NCBI RefSeq assembly: GCF_040581485.1
Contig: NC_090129.1
Coordinates: 2,404,501-2,468,500 of the forward strand
Source: Linepithema humile
Taxonomy: Eukaryota > Arthropoda > Insecta > Hymenoptera > Formicidae
Length of the DNA: 64,000 nucleotides
Reading direction: 5' to 3'
The notes below the pieces were generated by a model. It ran no database searches. It saw only the letters and a list, made by a program, of their open reading frames with translations, and was not told the DNA's origin. Of this stretch, positions 13,098 to 25,613 are shown piece by piece (within the stretch, counting starts at the first letter, position 1; each line of letters starts with the position of its first letter). The position numbers and the translations under genes were made by a program.

Positions 13098-16000
13098 ACG
13101 GACGGTAACTGGCCAGTGGTCGTTATATGTTAGACCGGGATTTAATTGTATGCGAGTTTTAACGAGAGGTTTTCAAGAGATATTATATATTCACACGAAT
13201 ATATGAGATGTCCAAAAGCTGCTGGAACGTACTTGCGTATTGGACGATCAGAAAAAATTAAGAAATACGTCGATTGTTTCAATATAAAATCAAAATAATA
13301 TAATATTTATTCTCTCGTGCTCACGTCATTTAAAATCGTTTTAAATTTTTGCATACCATAAATTATATTTTGACTACTTTAAAAACTATTTTTAAACGCA
13401 CTCTTGATACACTTAAATGCATTTTTAAATCCACAAAATCAATCAGAATGCGAATGAGTTTATAAGATTTTATATTACTATATAAAACCATTTTAATAAC
13501 AATTTCAATAATTATTTTAACAGCGATTTCAATAACTATATCTCGGACAATAAGATAAAGCTTATCTTGCATATGCAAGCGCGCGATCGAGAACTGTTTA
13601 CAGAAAAATCGAGATCGTGGAATAGCTGTAAAAATCCCGTGAGATTATCAATGATGAGTCATCGGGGAATATCGTATAATATTAAGTCGCCAGACTCTGA
13701 GAAGAAAAGCCTTTTCTTGATCATGTATGACATCTCATTACCATTCCAATACCAGTTCAGGCGATTGGATCTCGTTCTAAATTTATGGGATTTTACGCTT
13801 CAGAAACAACCTTGAGTCTCGAAACACGCAGCTTATATATACGAATATGACGCATAATAATGTTTTAATGATTTCGCGCATCTTTGGCGATCGCGGAACA
13901 CGCGATTTGAATTCCGCGTAAGCGTACTATTGTTTATAGTGATTTGTTGAAATATCGATGATAAAAAAGCGGTATCCTGCATCTTTTGTATCCGTTCAGC
14001 AGCGCGTTATTCAAGGATACTACTTTGTGTCACGGGATTCGTCGCACATACAAGCACGCCTCTTCTGTGTCTCTTAATTCACAGAAAATGAGATTGCATA
14101 GCGCACACGTGGGATGAAATAATTCTAATTCTAATTAAAACAAAGTAATACGTTTTTTTTTACGAGTCATGTATTTTGTATAACGTTTACTCTAGTATTG
14201 CAACAGTAAGTCAATACAATTTTGCATTATCATCCTATTTTATTATGTACAGTATAAATTCTTATCACTTATGAAAGTATATAAAATTATTGTTTTCCCG
14301 ATATATATATTTTATAATTATAATTAATATAAAGGTACATATATATATATATCTATATACCCACTTGTTCTTATCTTGCAAAGTGAGAAATCGTCGAGAC
14401 GAATTATACCTAACTACTTGATTGTATATGGCAAATATATCTTTTTTTTTTGTTCACGATCCTTGAAATAGGACGCATTACATACCACCTCTTCGATACT
14501 TTAATTGAATTAAATTGTCAATATACGTCGATCTTTCCGTTAAAAAATTTGTCGTATAAAATAAAACAACCGTCTGTAAGATACTCCACTCGTCCCGCAA
14601 TAAACAAATCTTCATGAACAGTTTTTGTATATGGCAGTGTGAAAATGTTTTCGTAATGACGATCGTTCATCAATAATAAAACCAATTTTACGAGATCGTT
14701 ATTATACGTTCAGATGATAAAATTCATGTGATTCAGCAGAAATGTAAATCCTCATTGTTAATAATATATATATACTCCCCCTCTTTCTTTCAATTCATTT
14801 CCTAATATCAAATCAGCAACGGGAAATCTTGTATGATATTGTTTGTATGTTTTTTTTTTAATGTTTATATAATATATCTATTATATATTATATTTTATAT
14901 CGCACATTAACAAAATAAAATTATTCATGTTACACTATCAACTTGAATACTGAAGGTACTAATGTGGTAAAAACGTATATCTTTACCACGGATTATTATA
15001 GAACAGTAGTATTTTTTTGATTCTATTATATAACAGAATGTATATACAAGAGTGACAATATATATAAGGCCTGACACACAATACAATGATCTTTTTGTAG
15101 TTTTCGTAGGTGCCATGGCAATTACCTTTAGTTTAAAATCGTTCGATCTGTGGATCAAATATTCATTTACGTTTACAGCTTAGGCTAAGTCTTTGGCTTA
15201 GCGTCGGTAATAATAATCGGAAAAACTCAGTATGAATAAATATCTTCGAATGTAAAACTTGTGTCATATCAATTTCGCTTCTAGTTCAATTGACGCTGTA
15301 TTTTTATGCAGTTTGAATGATATTCGTAAAGGGAAATCATATATAACAAATGATGCATAATTTTGCAAAAAACGCACTACCATTTAGTCTCGCATAGAAG
15401 ATAATCAATAGCAATCCGCAACAATCGTAAATAATAACTTTTCAACATGCGGATCTATTCAATATTATAATAGGATCAAATCGGGGCCTAATATTATAGG
15501 TATATATCGTATGCACGGAGACAAAATTAAAACAAAGTTGTTTTTGAACTTGCTAGCAATATAACATGTAATACTAAAATTTTGCCAAGATCACAAATTT
15601 AATACAAGCATTACAAAAATTTACATGTCTCATCATGAATCAAACATTTACAATAAAAATGTATTTCCAATACTCCCATAAGTTAAAGTACACTGAACGC
15701 ATATAATTTATGTATATATTATATCATGAATCAGAAATATATTATATCGACATAAAATCAAATCAAATTGCCAGATCCGTATATTTAGGCACGTACTCAA
15801 AGGTATGTAATATTTCCATAAAATCGTATAAATTATTTTAGATGTTCTTATGTAGCATTATAGCATATAGATTTTACATCTTATACACTTACAATCAAAT
15901 CCCTTTAAGCTTAATCCTTGTATTCTGAATAACTCCCTATTCTGGATCAACCAACACTCTATGAACTTAATATCTCCTCTTGTCCTCTCTTCCATTACTT

Positions 16001-16539
16001 CACATTTATTTTATATAACTATATGACCATATAATTATGTTAGAATAGAAATGTGATTCGCTTTCTCACTTTAAATTGATTGTGCATGCAATGTTTCCAT
16101 TCTGACACATTTTCATGTATCAATTAAACAAGACGAAGAGCAAGAAAAAAGTTCAGAATAGCAAGATTCGCTCTGTTTCGATGAATTATTTTCGGGATTT
16201 GATTGTATAACAAAGATAAAAAATAAGTATGAATAAACTATTAATGTATCATAAACAAATTTAGTCTTCAGTATTTATCATCATCAATATACGTAAAATC
16301 AACCGTAGTTGCGTCTACCGTACGATTGAACGGTGACAATCTTCTCTTGTTTTCTTGAGGAACTCAGTTTATGGTTCGTTATTTTATTTTTGATTATCCA
16401 TAATATTTTTACACCATTAATCCATAGTAATAACGGTAACCCAGCGCATTTTCTCCTGCATGAACCATCTTGAAATATTTGATATCATATAGATGTTACC
16501 TGAATACATTTCAAAAGGAGGCAGATATGAGACCTTAAA
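13098..16539. other. Intergenic DNA and Arkadia 3' UTR
   Basis: AT-rich sequence between the protease promoter and the Arkadia stop codon. The right-hand part is presumably the 3' UTR of Arkadia (minus strand), with several possible AATAAA signals. Short AT dinucleotide runs occur at about 14340 and 14765. I see no exon or RNA gene. Confidence 0.5.
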
Positions 16540-19500
16540 CTATGCCGAAGTAGTGAGTTCCTTATGAAGAAAAGTCTCGATATCCACTCGACATATAGGA
16601 CAACGTTTATTGGTGCACAACCATCGATCCACACAATCAATATGAAATAAATGCATACATGGAAGCCTCCTAAAAATGAAAAAATATATATATAATATTA
16701 CAAATTCATAATATTTTATTAAAAATATATAAAGCTACAGTTACGACTTACCTGACACTTTCGCAATCTTCAAATTCGGACAAACATATTGTACATTTCT
16801 CAATAGCATCTTCCCTGTTTTCAACCTTTTTTACCTATAATCCGATTACTTATGTAACACGAATGCTATAAAATTGGAGATTTTCGTTATAAATCTTCTT
16901 CTTTATCCTTACCCGTTTGTATTTATGAGGGAATGTGTGGCTCTCAATAGATTCTTGCGTAGCCCCACAACTCATGTGAGCCATACGTCGCAAATCAACA
17001 ATGCGCATATAATTATCCAGTCGAGCAGACATGTGACGCGCTCCTTGCAACACAAAATCCGACAAACCCAACGGCATAATGTCATGTGTCCCGGGAAACG
17101 ACACAATGTCGTGTGTCCCAGATCCTTGCTACACGCACGTTAAAGCGAGAAACGTCAAATACAATGTGTTCAAAGAAAACCATATGTAAGATATATTTAG
17201 AAGAGAAAAAACACGTACCATATGCGGATGGAAACTAATATGTACGTGATGCAAGCGTTGCGACGGCCGCTGATGCGGATCGTAGTGATACATATGATGA
17301 TGCACATGTTGATGTACCGGCATCGAAGGTAACATCACTGGAGGAGTTGGTTCCATTTCTTCCACGCCATTCAGCGGATTTACCTGCGAATATAACACAA
17401 TATGCGAATTAAAACACGTGAAATTTCAGCGGATGACACACATTTACGCTAAAACTAAATTACGATTATGGGCAGCACAGGGCACGGTCCCCTAAAGAAA
17501 CTAGGTGGCCCAGGATGGGCCTCAGGATGACTATAAACAGTAGGTTGCTGCGGCGGTGGTAAAATAGGAGGTGGCAGATAATTTTCCGTATACGCTGCGT
17601 TATCTGTGCCGTTGTTGCACCGAGAGCCCGAAGGACTACTATTTCCCCCTCCTCCTGCTCCTCCTCCTCCTTCTCCGCTTGCACCACCACTTCCACTATT
17701 TCCTCCTCCTCCTCCTCCTCCCCCTCCTCCTCCTCCTCCGCCACCTCCTCCTCCTCCTCCTCCTCCTGCTGCTGCTGCTCCTCCTCCTCCTCCTCCTCCG
17801 CAAATATGTTGCGTTGATGAATGCCCATGAGCATTACATGGTCCCATACTATTAATAATAAAGTTTGATTTGTAAATCAAGTTTCTATTCTTTTGTTAGA
17901 TAAAGTGTAATATATTGAAACTAACGCAGGATGCAAAGTTCTATGATAAAGCCTTCGTCTATGTACTTCTTGCATACGTTGTTGAGTCATCCACAATCTC
18001 TCTTGCACAGGATGCATGCGTGGTCTCGTTACATTTGCAGATGCATCTGTTTATAATAATAATAATGTTTAATTTAATTTCCATTCTTATAACACATGTG
18101 GTATTTTAATTATGCCACTTTTTAAAGTAGTTTATAAAATTTTAAATATGAAAAAGTTGTACCTCCTACAGCTCCGTAACCTGAATGAACATGCACTCTG
18201 TGAGTGTGTAACGTGCCTCTATTATGTGTATTATGCAAATGATTCCAAAAATCTGATGACCTATGCACACAATGTGGATTGGTTCTAAAAAGGATTTTAT
18301 TACATGTATATAACATGGTAGTAATAACAAAATTATAATTTGATAGAAACTTCTCAACAATTGTATGTAAAAATATAATGCTCACCTATGGTTATAATCT
18401 GCCGACCATGGATTAACTACGGGATTTGATGGCGCAGATGGCGTGTGTTCTTCATCAGATTCTACAGTTAAGTCAACTACAGTGACTGTACGATTATCTT
18501 CATTCGTACTTTGCAATGAATTCTATAACGTCATAAGAAATATGTTCTTTCTTAAATAAAATTCTCATGATATCTACACTGATATTTTTTGAAACTCTTT
18601 ATACTACGTGTATATTTTTTTTTATTTTTAATCTTAGGATTTCATAAAGAAAACTTCATATATCTTCAAAAAATACTACTTGTAAACTATTCATTTTTTC
18701 GATAATGACGAAATGATCATAAAGTGAAACTGTTTGAAGTAATTTGCAGCCCACGTTTTGATTTTGCTGATACAGCCAAAAATCAAATAACAAAAAACAT
18801 AAAAATATTGTCTTGTTTCGACCATGGCAAGCTTTACACAAACAGTAATTAAAATAACTTTTTCTACAAAAAGAGTTAAACATGACTTATCTAATTTAAC
18901 TTATCTAATTTAACTTTTAACGATTTTTATATTTCTTATATATAAATACCTTGGCATTATGATTAACAGTTCCAAGAACTTCAACCGAGCCATCCTCATC
19001 ATCACTATCACTACTGGAGGACCAATCTAGTTGCAAATCTGGTGCCGATGGTGTGTCATCATTTTCTATCAAGATTACAAAATTAATAAATTATTTAATA
19101 ATTATTGACAAAATACTATTAATGTGTCATAAATGCTATAAACGTACGAGATGTATGTACTGCATACACATCTTGAGGAGTTATCACATTTGACATAACT
19201 GAGTGATACAAACTATTAGACTCATTGGCATTATCACTTCCTATATTTTGTAAAACATTCGTGTCTTCCGTTGATCTTGTTACACTGTAAGTAAAACAAT
19301 TTACAAAATTTTGTTATATTACAATGTAATAAAATAAAAAAATAGTTATATAAATATCAGTCAAATACTTGTTTGACATAGAATCAGATGGTCTAGATGG
19401 TCTAGATGATCTAGATGGTCCAGCTATACTCAAACTATCTGGCTGTTGTCCACTTAATAATTTCTGGTCTTCGCACTTTTTAGTTTTATGTTTGACACCC

Positions 19501-20104
19501 AAATCACGATCGTGTAATATTCTCTTTCTTCTATAATTATCACACACTCTATCCTCGCAAGGGTTATTTAACTGTCGAGCTGGAGGCTCCTTTTTTCTTT
19601 CTTGTCTATTTTGGCACATATTGCAATTTAAAAGATCAGGCTGCCAATATTCTTGCGAATCACTAGTTGTATCTGGTTGTGTTAAATAATTTCCATAAAC
19701 AAAATTATTCTCGGAAGCAGTAGAATGAGCTGAATTTGTGTAAGAACCTATAGTCGTCACGTCTGACTCTTCAATATCACTTTCTGCAAATAAATGCTCA
19801 TATTCCATTTCATTACCTAGAAGTGACATATATTTGATTTATCTCATCTGTTGCGACAAGAAATCCTTAAAGTATCCTTTATGCGTAGGTTAAGAAAATT
19901 ATAATATTTCCCAAATATACCTGAGGTAAATCGAGATTGTGGAGACGGATCTACAGTTGATGTAAATGCTGTATCAAATATATCAGCTAACGATGTAGGA
20001 TTAGCTTCTACGGATGCGGTTGTGGATTCTCCATGAAACAGCTCACTTTGTTCCTCAGGCTTTCCCTTATGCCAAACATTTTCTGAACTTGTGCTTTCTT
20101 CCAT
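16540..20104 (-). CDS. Rnf111: E3 ubiquitin-protein ligase Arkadia (RNF111-like)
   Basis: A 747-residue RING-H2 ubiquitin ligase, the nuclear SUMO-targeted ligase that in animals amplifies TGF-beta/BMP signalling by degrading SMAD repressors. Twelve coding exons: 20104-19921, 19816-19369, 19284-19148, 19065-18950, 18522-18386, 18284-18163, 18046-17926, 17848-17464, 17383-17219, 17128-16913, 16834-16752 and 16669-16540; all phases close. SUMO-interacting motifs are visible as VEVL after an SSSDSDDEDG stretch (about residue 285) and VVDLTVESDEE (about residue 309). The middle is His/Pro rich with a long polyglycine tract. The C-terminal RING reads CTIC, then LPCMHLFH, then CPICRVDIE, a full C3H2C3 set, preceded by the family's TFPHKYK motif. 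Two boundaries use weaker donors (GTTAGT at 17925, GTAATT at 17463). It is divergent from SUCLG1. Confidence 0.95.
17640..17803 (-). repeat. GGN trinucleotide tract encoding polyglycine in Arkadia
   Basis: An imperfect GGA/GGC/GCA microsatellite inside coding exon 8. In the Arkadia frame it gives long glycine runs broken by four alanines and by NSGSGGASGEG. The other frames are open too and would give poly-Glu/Gln or, on the opposite strand, poly-Pro or poly-Leu; these are composition artefacts. Length is likely to vary between individuals. Confidence 0.9.
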
Positions 20105-21401
20105 TCTACTTCTTCACTGATTTGCAACAAGATAATACATTAGATATGAAACTAGCTAAATTAATATATTCAATTGCGTAACATTGTAGCCCAAGTATTC
20201 GAAATAAATTACAATAATTAATTGCGCAGTGAAATATTATAATGATACGCGAAATTATATTTCAGATAATAAGACAGATTTTTTTCGGATGCGAATATTT
20301 CCGATCTATAATATCTGATAGTAATCCGAATCAAGGCTCGGTCTCAAAGTGAAAAATTTTCCGTTCTTAATGGCAATGTTGTGCGTTACGCACGACGTTT
20401 CCCGAGAACGCTATCAAATTACAGGAAGAAAAGTTTCATGATACTGCCGAAAGATAATGACTTTTCGGGCATATCGCCGGGATCTTACTATATGTTCCTG
20501 CGATAAAATCTCGGATCAATACCGCGATGGAATAATCCGTGCGCCGAAAGTGCATTTACCTTGTAACTCCCTCGACGCTCTCGTCAAACGATAAGCATAT
20601 CTTCACCACGTCATTTTTTATCAGATTTATTTCCCGTGACACCGCTGTCACTTATATCATACTTTCCACACGCGCCGATATTACCTTCGGAACCGGAACA
20701 CTGCGAATTTTATTAAATCGCGATCCATGTAAAAAAAACGTGGATATAATTAAATTCTTATGTCAGGAGTAATGATAATGAAATCGAAAAGAATTTACGA
20801 CTGACGTAGACCGTCTCGTTAGTAATGCACATCTGGCAACTGCGATACCATCAATCGTACCTTACGTTAACTACAGCTCATTTTTAGTAGTTCCGTTGAT
20901 CGTACAGCATGCTACCTTTTCAGCATTTCCACGATTACCAATCGCTGAGCGCTAAAACTTTTAGCGCCGAAAAGTTGTCCAATCTGCCGTGCTAATGATA
21001 TATCCAGATAAACTTGCATAATTCCGTGATACAAATTTGTAAAAGAACCAATCTATTGTATGTTCAATATAAATTTGCATCAGACAAAATTGATCGATTT
21101 TTTTATGCATTTTGCAATTATGCAGAATCGTCTGAATAAACCTTTAAAATTGATGCATATCCAATCAGATGAAACTATTTAAAGAGCGAACGTCAATTAC
21201 CACTCTATTCTTTTGTAAGTTCGTGCCATAATCGAGTCGACTTCATGCAACTTCATGCGATATCCGCTGACTGGCTGTGTTCCTTTGGACTTGACCTTCT
21301 TGCACCTTCTTGTCAGATCTTAGTAGTTAGTACTTCTTATGGTGGTCCCGTGTTAATTCAATAGCAACATTGCCTCCTCAACGAAAAGGACAGATTAGAA
21401 G
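20105..21401. promoter_or_regulatory. Shared divergent promoter region of Arkadia and SUCLG1
   Basis: About 1.3 kb separates two start codons on opposite strands. The left half is comparatively CpG rich and probably holds the Arkadia transcription start. An acceptor-like site just before the Arkadia ATG suggests a noncoding exon. No TATA box is convincing, and I see no coding exon. Confidence 0.45.
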
Positions 21402-23614
21402 ATGGCTGTGGCTGCCAGGTCGTTAGCAAAATTCACAGGTGCGTCCCCGATACATTTTGTGTCTATATAATTTCCGCGCTCTGTCGTCATTATTCTTCAA
21501 ACTTCGGCAAACGTTTGAACGACATGTAACGTGATTTTTCTCTCCCGATTACGCCATGCGCGGGCCGTGAACAGACTAAAAATAATGCTGACAGCCCGTG
21601 TTTATGATAATATTTCATTATGTAAGAAAGAATATGATCGCCTTGGAGTTGCGCCTCTACAAAAAAAAAATATGCGCTTTGTTAATTGAGAACAATGTAT
21701 GTGTCGTACGCGCTTATCGCACATCGTACGCGGAGCAATTGGGTGATTTGTCCTCCCTATGATAATCATGACCCTTCCTACGTCAATAAATTTCACAACT
21801 GTAACATCAGCGATATTATTGTTTTTACATTGATTCTTGCCGTTGTAAAATATTACATATTTTAATTTACATATGTACTTTACTCTTGTTTGTTTCATAG
21901 TACAAATGTCAGATTACATTCCTTGGGTAAATGACAGCAAGTGAACCTTGACCTAGTAATCTTACAATTCAATATAGCTACTAAAAATAGCAAAAGGCAA
22001 CAAATGTGCTTTTTATTTTTAGTCTGTATTAAGTAGATTTTTGTATTAAGTTTATATATTAATATTAGTTTATATTTGTCATTTTAAAGTAATGAATATG
22101 CTCCAGTTGTCACAATATTTTTCATTATAACAAATTGAATGGTATGTGTTTATAATGAATAATTAATATTACAATTGTCTTTTATAATTTTTCAGTGAGA
22201 AACTGTGGAAATTTATTACGGCCTCAAGTGAGATTTAACTACACAGAAACTAGGAAGAATTTAAAAATTGATGCAAATACCAAAGTGATATGCCAAGGTT
22301 TTACTGGAAAGCAAGGAACTTTTCATTGTCAACAGGCTCTTGATTATGGTACAAAGATAGTAGGTGGAGTTAGCCCTAAGAAGGCAGGTACAGAACATCT
22401 TGGAAAGCCTGTATACAAGACAGTTAAAGAAGTAAGTGTATTACTTATCTTTTTACAATATTTATTTATTTGCCATAATATTTAATTGATTATTTTGTTC
22501 TTTTTTTAGGCAAAAGAAGCAACCGGAGCTACTGCATCAGTCATTTATGTTCCTCCCCCATCAGCAGCAGCAGCCATTATGGAAGCGATGGACGCTGAAA
22601 TGCCATTAATAGTTTGCATTACAGAGGGTATTCCTCAACATGATATGGTGAAAGTGAAGAGGCGATTACTCGAACAAAATAAGTCCCGTCTAATTGGCCC
22701 AAATTGCCCTGGAATAATAGCACCCGAACAGGTATATAGAGAAATAATTTTAAACATTCTGAAATTTGAGAATGAAGTACACTTATAATGTATAATGTTA
22801 CAGTGTAAAATTGGTATTATGCCCGGCCATATACATCATAAAGGAAAGATTGGTATTGTGTCAAGGTCAGGAACTCTAACTTATGAGGCTGTGAATCAAA
22901 CGACCCTTGTAAGCATATTTTAATAAAATATGTTAGAAATATATATATTGCGAGAGATTAAATATATTATAATGCTGCTTTGTTTCAAGGCTGGATTGGG
23001 ACAAACATTATGCGTTGGTATTGGTGGTGATCCATTCAACGGTACTGATTTCATTGATTGTTTGGATGTATTTCTTACTGATCCAGATTGCGATGGTATT
23101 ATAATGATCGGAGAGATTGGTGGCAGTGCAGAAGAGTTAGCAGCAGAATATCTCATCGAGAAAAATACTGTTGGTTGCTGTTCTGAAGTATTGGTACCCA
23201 AATCCCAATCCATCCTAGTCAAATCCCATCTTATCCTGTAATCTAAGAATAGTTATCTTGTTTGCTGAAATTTTTTATAATACAATGTACACATATTTGT
23301 GTTGTAGGGTGGAAAAGCTAAGCCAGTAGTATCCTTTATTGCTGGTATTACTGCGCCACCTGGACGAAGAATGGGTCATGCTGGTGCCATAATTTCAGGA
23401 GGAAGAGGTGGTGCACAAGATAAAATTAATGCACTCGAAAAAGTGAGTAAGAACTCGTATATAACATTGTTATATGTAAAATAATTTCTTGAATCGAGCG
23501 GTATATACGTGAGTATTTTGTTATCAGGCTGGTGTAATAGTAACGAGGAGTCCTGCACAAATGGGTAATGAACTTCTGAAGGAAATGACACGGCTTGGTT
23601 TAGTCTGTAATTAA
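21402..23614 (+). CDS. SUCLG1: Succinyl-CoA ligase [ADP/GDP-forming] subunit alpha, mitochondrial
   Basis: A 333-residue TCA-cycle enzyme subunit that interconverts succinyl-CoA and succinate with ATP/GTP synthesis in the mitochondrial matrix. Exons: 21402-21438, 22196-22431, 22510-22731, 22804-22908, 22990-23169, 23308-23442, 23528-23614. The N-terminus MAVAARSLAKFTVRNCG is basic and lacks acids, as in a mitochondrial presequence. The CoA-binding Rossmann part reads GFTGKQGTFHCQQALDYGTK and IVGGVSPKKAGTEHLGKPV. IGPNCPG and SRSGTLTYE follow, and GRRMGHAGAI carries the phosphohistidine (H284). Exon 5 must end at an atypical GTTGGT donor (23170): the alternative read-through reaches a stop at 23241, and this choice restores family length and the phase. 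AATAAA at 23674-23679 is the likely polyadenylation signal. Confidence 0.97.
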
Positions 23615-23673
23615 AACGCACTACTATAATTCTGTGTAGTTTTCTTCATGTCTACCTGTATCTTCATGTGAAA

Positions 23674-23754
23674 AATAAATTGAAAGTATGTCATAAAGCA
23701 ATAACACACAGAACATAGTAGTGTTATATCGAAATGGAATTTATTTCATTTATT
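23674..23754. terminator. Facing polyadenylation signals of SUCLG1 and ALG13
   Basis: AATAAA on the plus strand at 23674-23679 serves SUCLG1, 60 bases past its stop. TTTATT at 23740-23745 and 23749-23754 are minus-strand AATAAA hexamers that could serve ALG13, about 500 bases past its stop. If both are used, the two transcripts would end within roughly 100 bases of each other. Confidence 0.4.
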
Positions 23755-24255
23755 AATAATATATCAATTGTTCTTATCGCTCCATAGAACAGCGCTATTA
23801 TTTGCTAAAGATTATAGTTGATACATGAAGATATAATTGATATTTTTTTTTGAAGAACTGAATTTGTTTAACAGCAAACGCCATTTATAATACTTTTACA
23901 GAATTAACTGTTGCGTTGACAGTGACAGATATCCACAATTATAATTTATAAATTATCTAACGAAACGTTAACTGCCATTGATCTGTCACGGTTTTAACTG
24001 ATGCAAAGTTATAAATTTTTCTATAATGTGGAAACATAGTTTTGAAGAATGGTTATTTAAATATTCTATTGTAAATTATATCAAGCATAATATATTACAG
24101 TAATGAACTTAAATTCTATGGAATATGTATTCTTACTGTAAACATGTTAAAAATTTAAATATATATATAAATATTTCTGCTTGTTCCCACAACTACTTGT
24201 AACTTGTATAATTATCTTTCCATGTTTTGTCAGAGACAAAACTACTTCAACATTC

Positions 24256-24876
24256 TCACCTAAATCCCATTACTTTATCGATAAAATTAGCAATGTTTGC
24301 ACTTTTATCATTAACAAATGGCTTCAATTTCATCAAGTCCATTGTTTCTATAATGTGTAATAAATTTTGACAAGTGCAGTAATATAAATGTTCATCCTTG
24401 TATAGTTGCTCAGCTAGTTCTACTTGATGATTGTCCATGAGGAGATCATTTATCACTACAATTAGATGTTTACGTTTTTCCAAAGCCTCTAGCACACTTC
24501 CCGCACCTGCATGACTTATCACAAGATCTGCCGATTGTATGTACTCTCCGATGGATGGGCTTAATTTAAAGGTTTCTATTTTGTTGAAACCACAACGTGC
24601 AGTGCAATCTATCTCTAAACTGCTATTACCAATTTGCAAAATTAGATGTTTGTAATTCCGCGCTGATAGAGCCTGAAATCGCGATAGTAACTGCATAACA
24701 CGTTATACATACTGAAAGATGTATGATAATAAAAAATAAATATTCGACTGTAACACGAGAAATAAATAATGATAAAATATGTATATTACCTTTAAAACAG
24801 CGCGACTTAATATTGTAGTTATCAGATTGTCAAATTTTGTTGTGCCAACCGTAACAAATACCATTTTATCCGACAT
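24256..24876 (-). CDS. Alg13: UDP-N-acetylglucosamine transferase subunit ALG13 (short form)
   Basis: A 167-residue catalytic subunit that, with membrane anchor ALG14, adds the second GlcNAc to dolichol-PP-GlcNAc on the cytosolic ER face. Two exons: 24876-24790 and 24672-24256 (TGA), joined in phase 0. The start MSDKMVFVTVGTT carries the family's N-terminal FVTVGTT loop. DLVISHAGAGSVLEAL is the donor-binding SHAGAGS motif, and NDLLMDNHQVELAEQL is the conserved HQ region. The length equals the short ALG13 of other animals. Upstream in frame there is only a GTG (24900), so ATG at 24876 is the start. A GTGAGA overlaps the stop codon and could act as a donor to a longer C-terminus, but no OTU or Tudor exon is visible downstream. 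Confidence 0.95.
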
Positions 24877-25613
24877 TGTGTTGTATTTATAACGTTTCAC
24901 GCATTAAGAATGGAGACGGTGGTATATTTATTAGTTTTCATTACATTTTTTATTCAGATATTTGTTCAATTCATTAAAATATCGCATATGCACATGATAC
25001 AGCAGAGAACCGGTTACATCAACGTGGCTAGACTAACCTATTCTCTTCTCTGTATCGAAAATTAATTTTGATTTTAAAAGGCAAAATAAAATTAATCTAG
25101 CTTAAAGTTGGCTGTCCGCTTTTTGTATTATATTTCACTCATAATATAATTAAAAAATTTAATGAGATTAAATTGTGACAAATGCGAAATCACACAATCA
25201 TGGATCGGACAGGTTAATTTGGATTTAAGGCTCGTTTACAACGACATCGATTGATTGGTTATCGAAAAAAAAATAATTTTATTACTCCAAAAATTTTCTG
25301 TACAATAGCCAATCTGTTTCTCTGACAAGTGTGTCGTTGCTCATTGAAACACTCTATTTTGGATCTGGAAGAAAAAACCAATCATGTTTGATGACTGTAT
25401 GACGATTGCACATTCTCTCTACTGGATGCAACCATTTTGCATTCTCGTAACTCAAGTTCAAAACATTGCGATGCTATCATGATACTATCGTGTAGTTAGT
25501 GCTGGTTAACACTGTCGGTTAAAACTTTGTTAAAACGTGGTTACATTTGATATACATTGATCTTATTTGTTGCTGTTACTTATTATTCATGAGAAATTAT
25601 TTAACGATCAGAA
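24877..25613. promoter_or_regulatory. Divergent promoter region of ALG13 and Nup214
   Basis: 737 bases between two opposing start codons. No TATA box is placed convincingly for either gene. It presumably acts as a bidirectional housekeeping promoter. Confidence 0.45.

Noticed and set aside
17466..17855. Glu/Gln-rich and Leu- or Pro-rich frames across the GGN tract
   Set aside because: They are alternative frames of the trinucleotide repeat; only the glycine frame joins the flanking Arkadia exons in phase.
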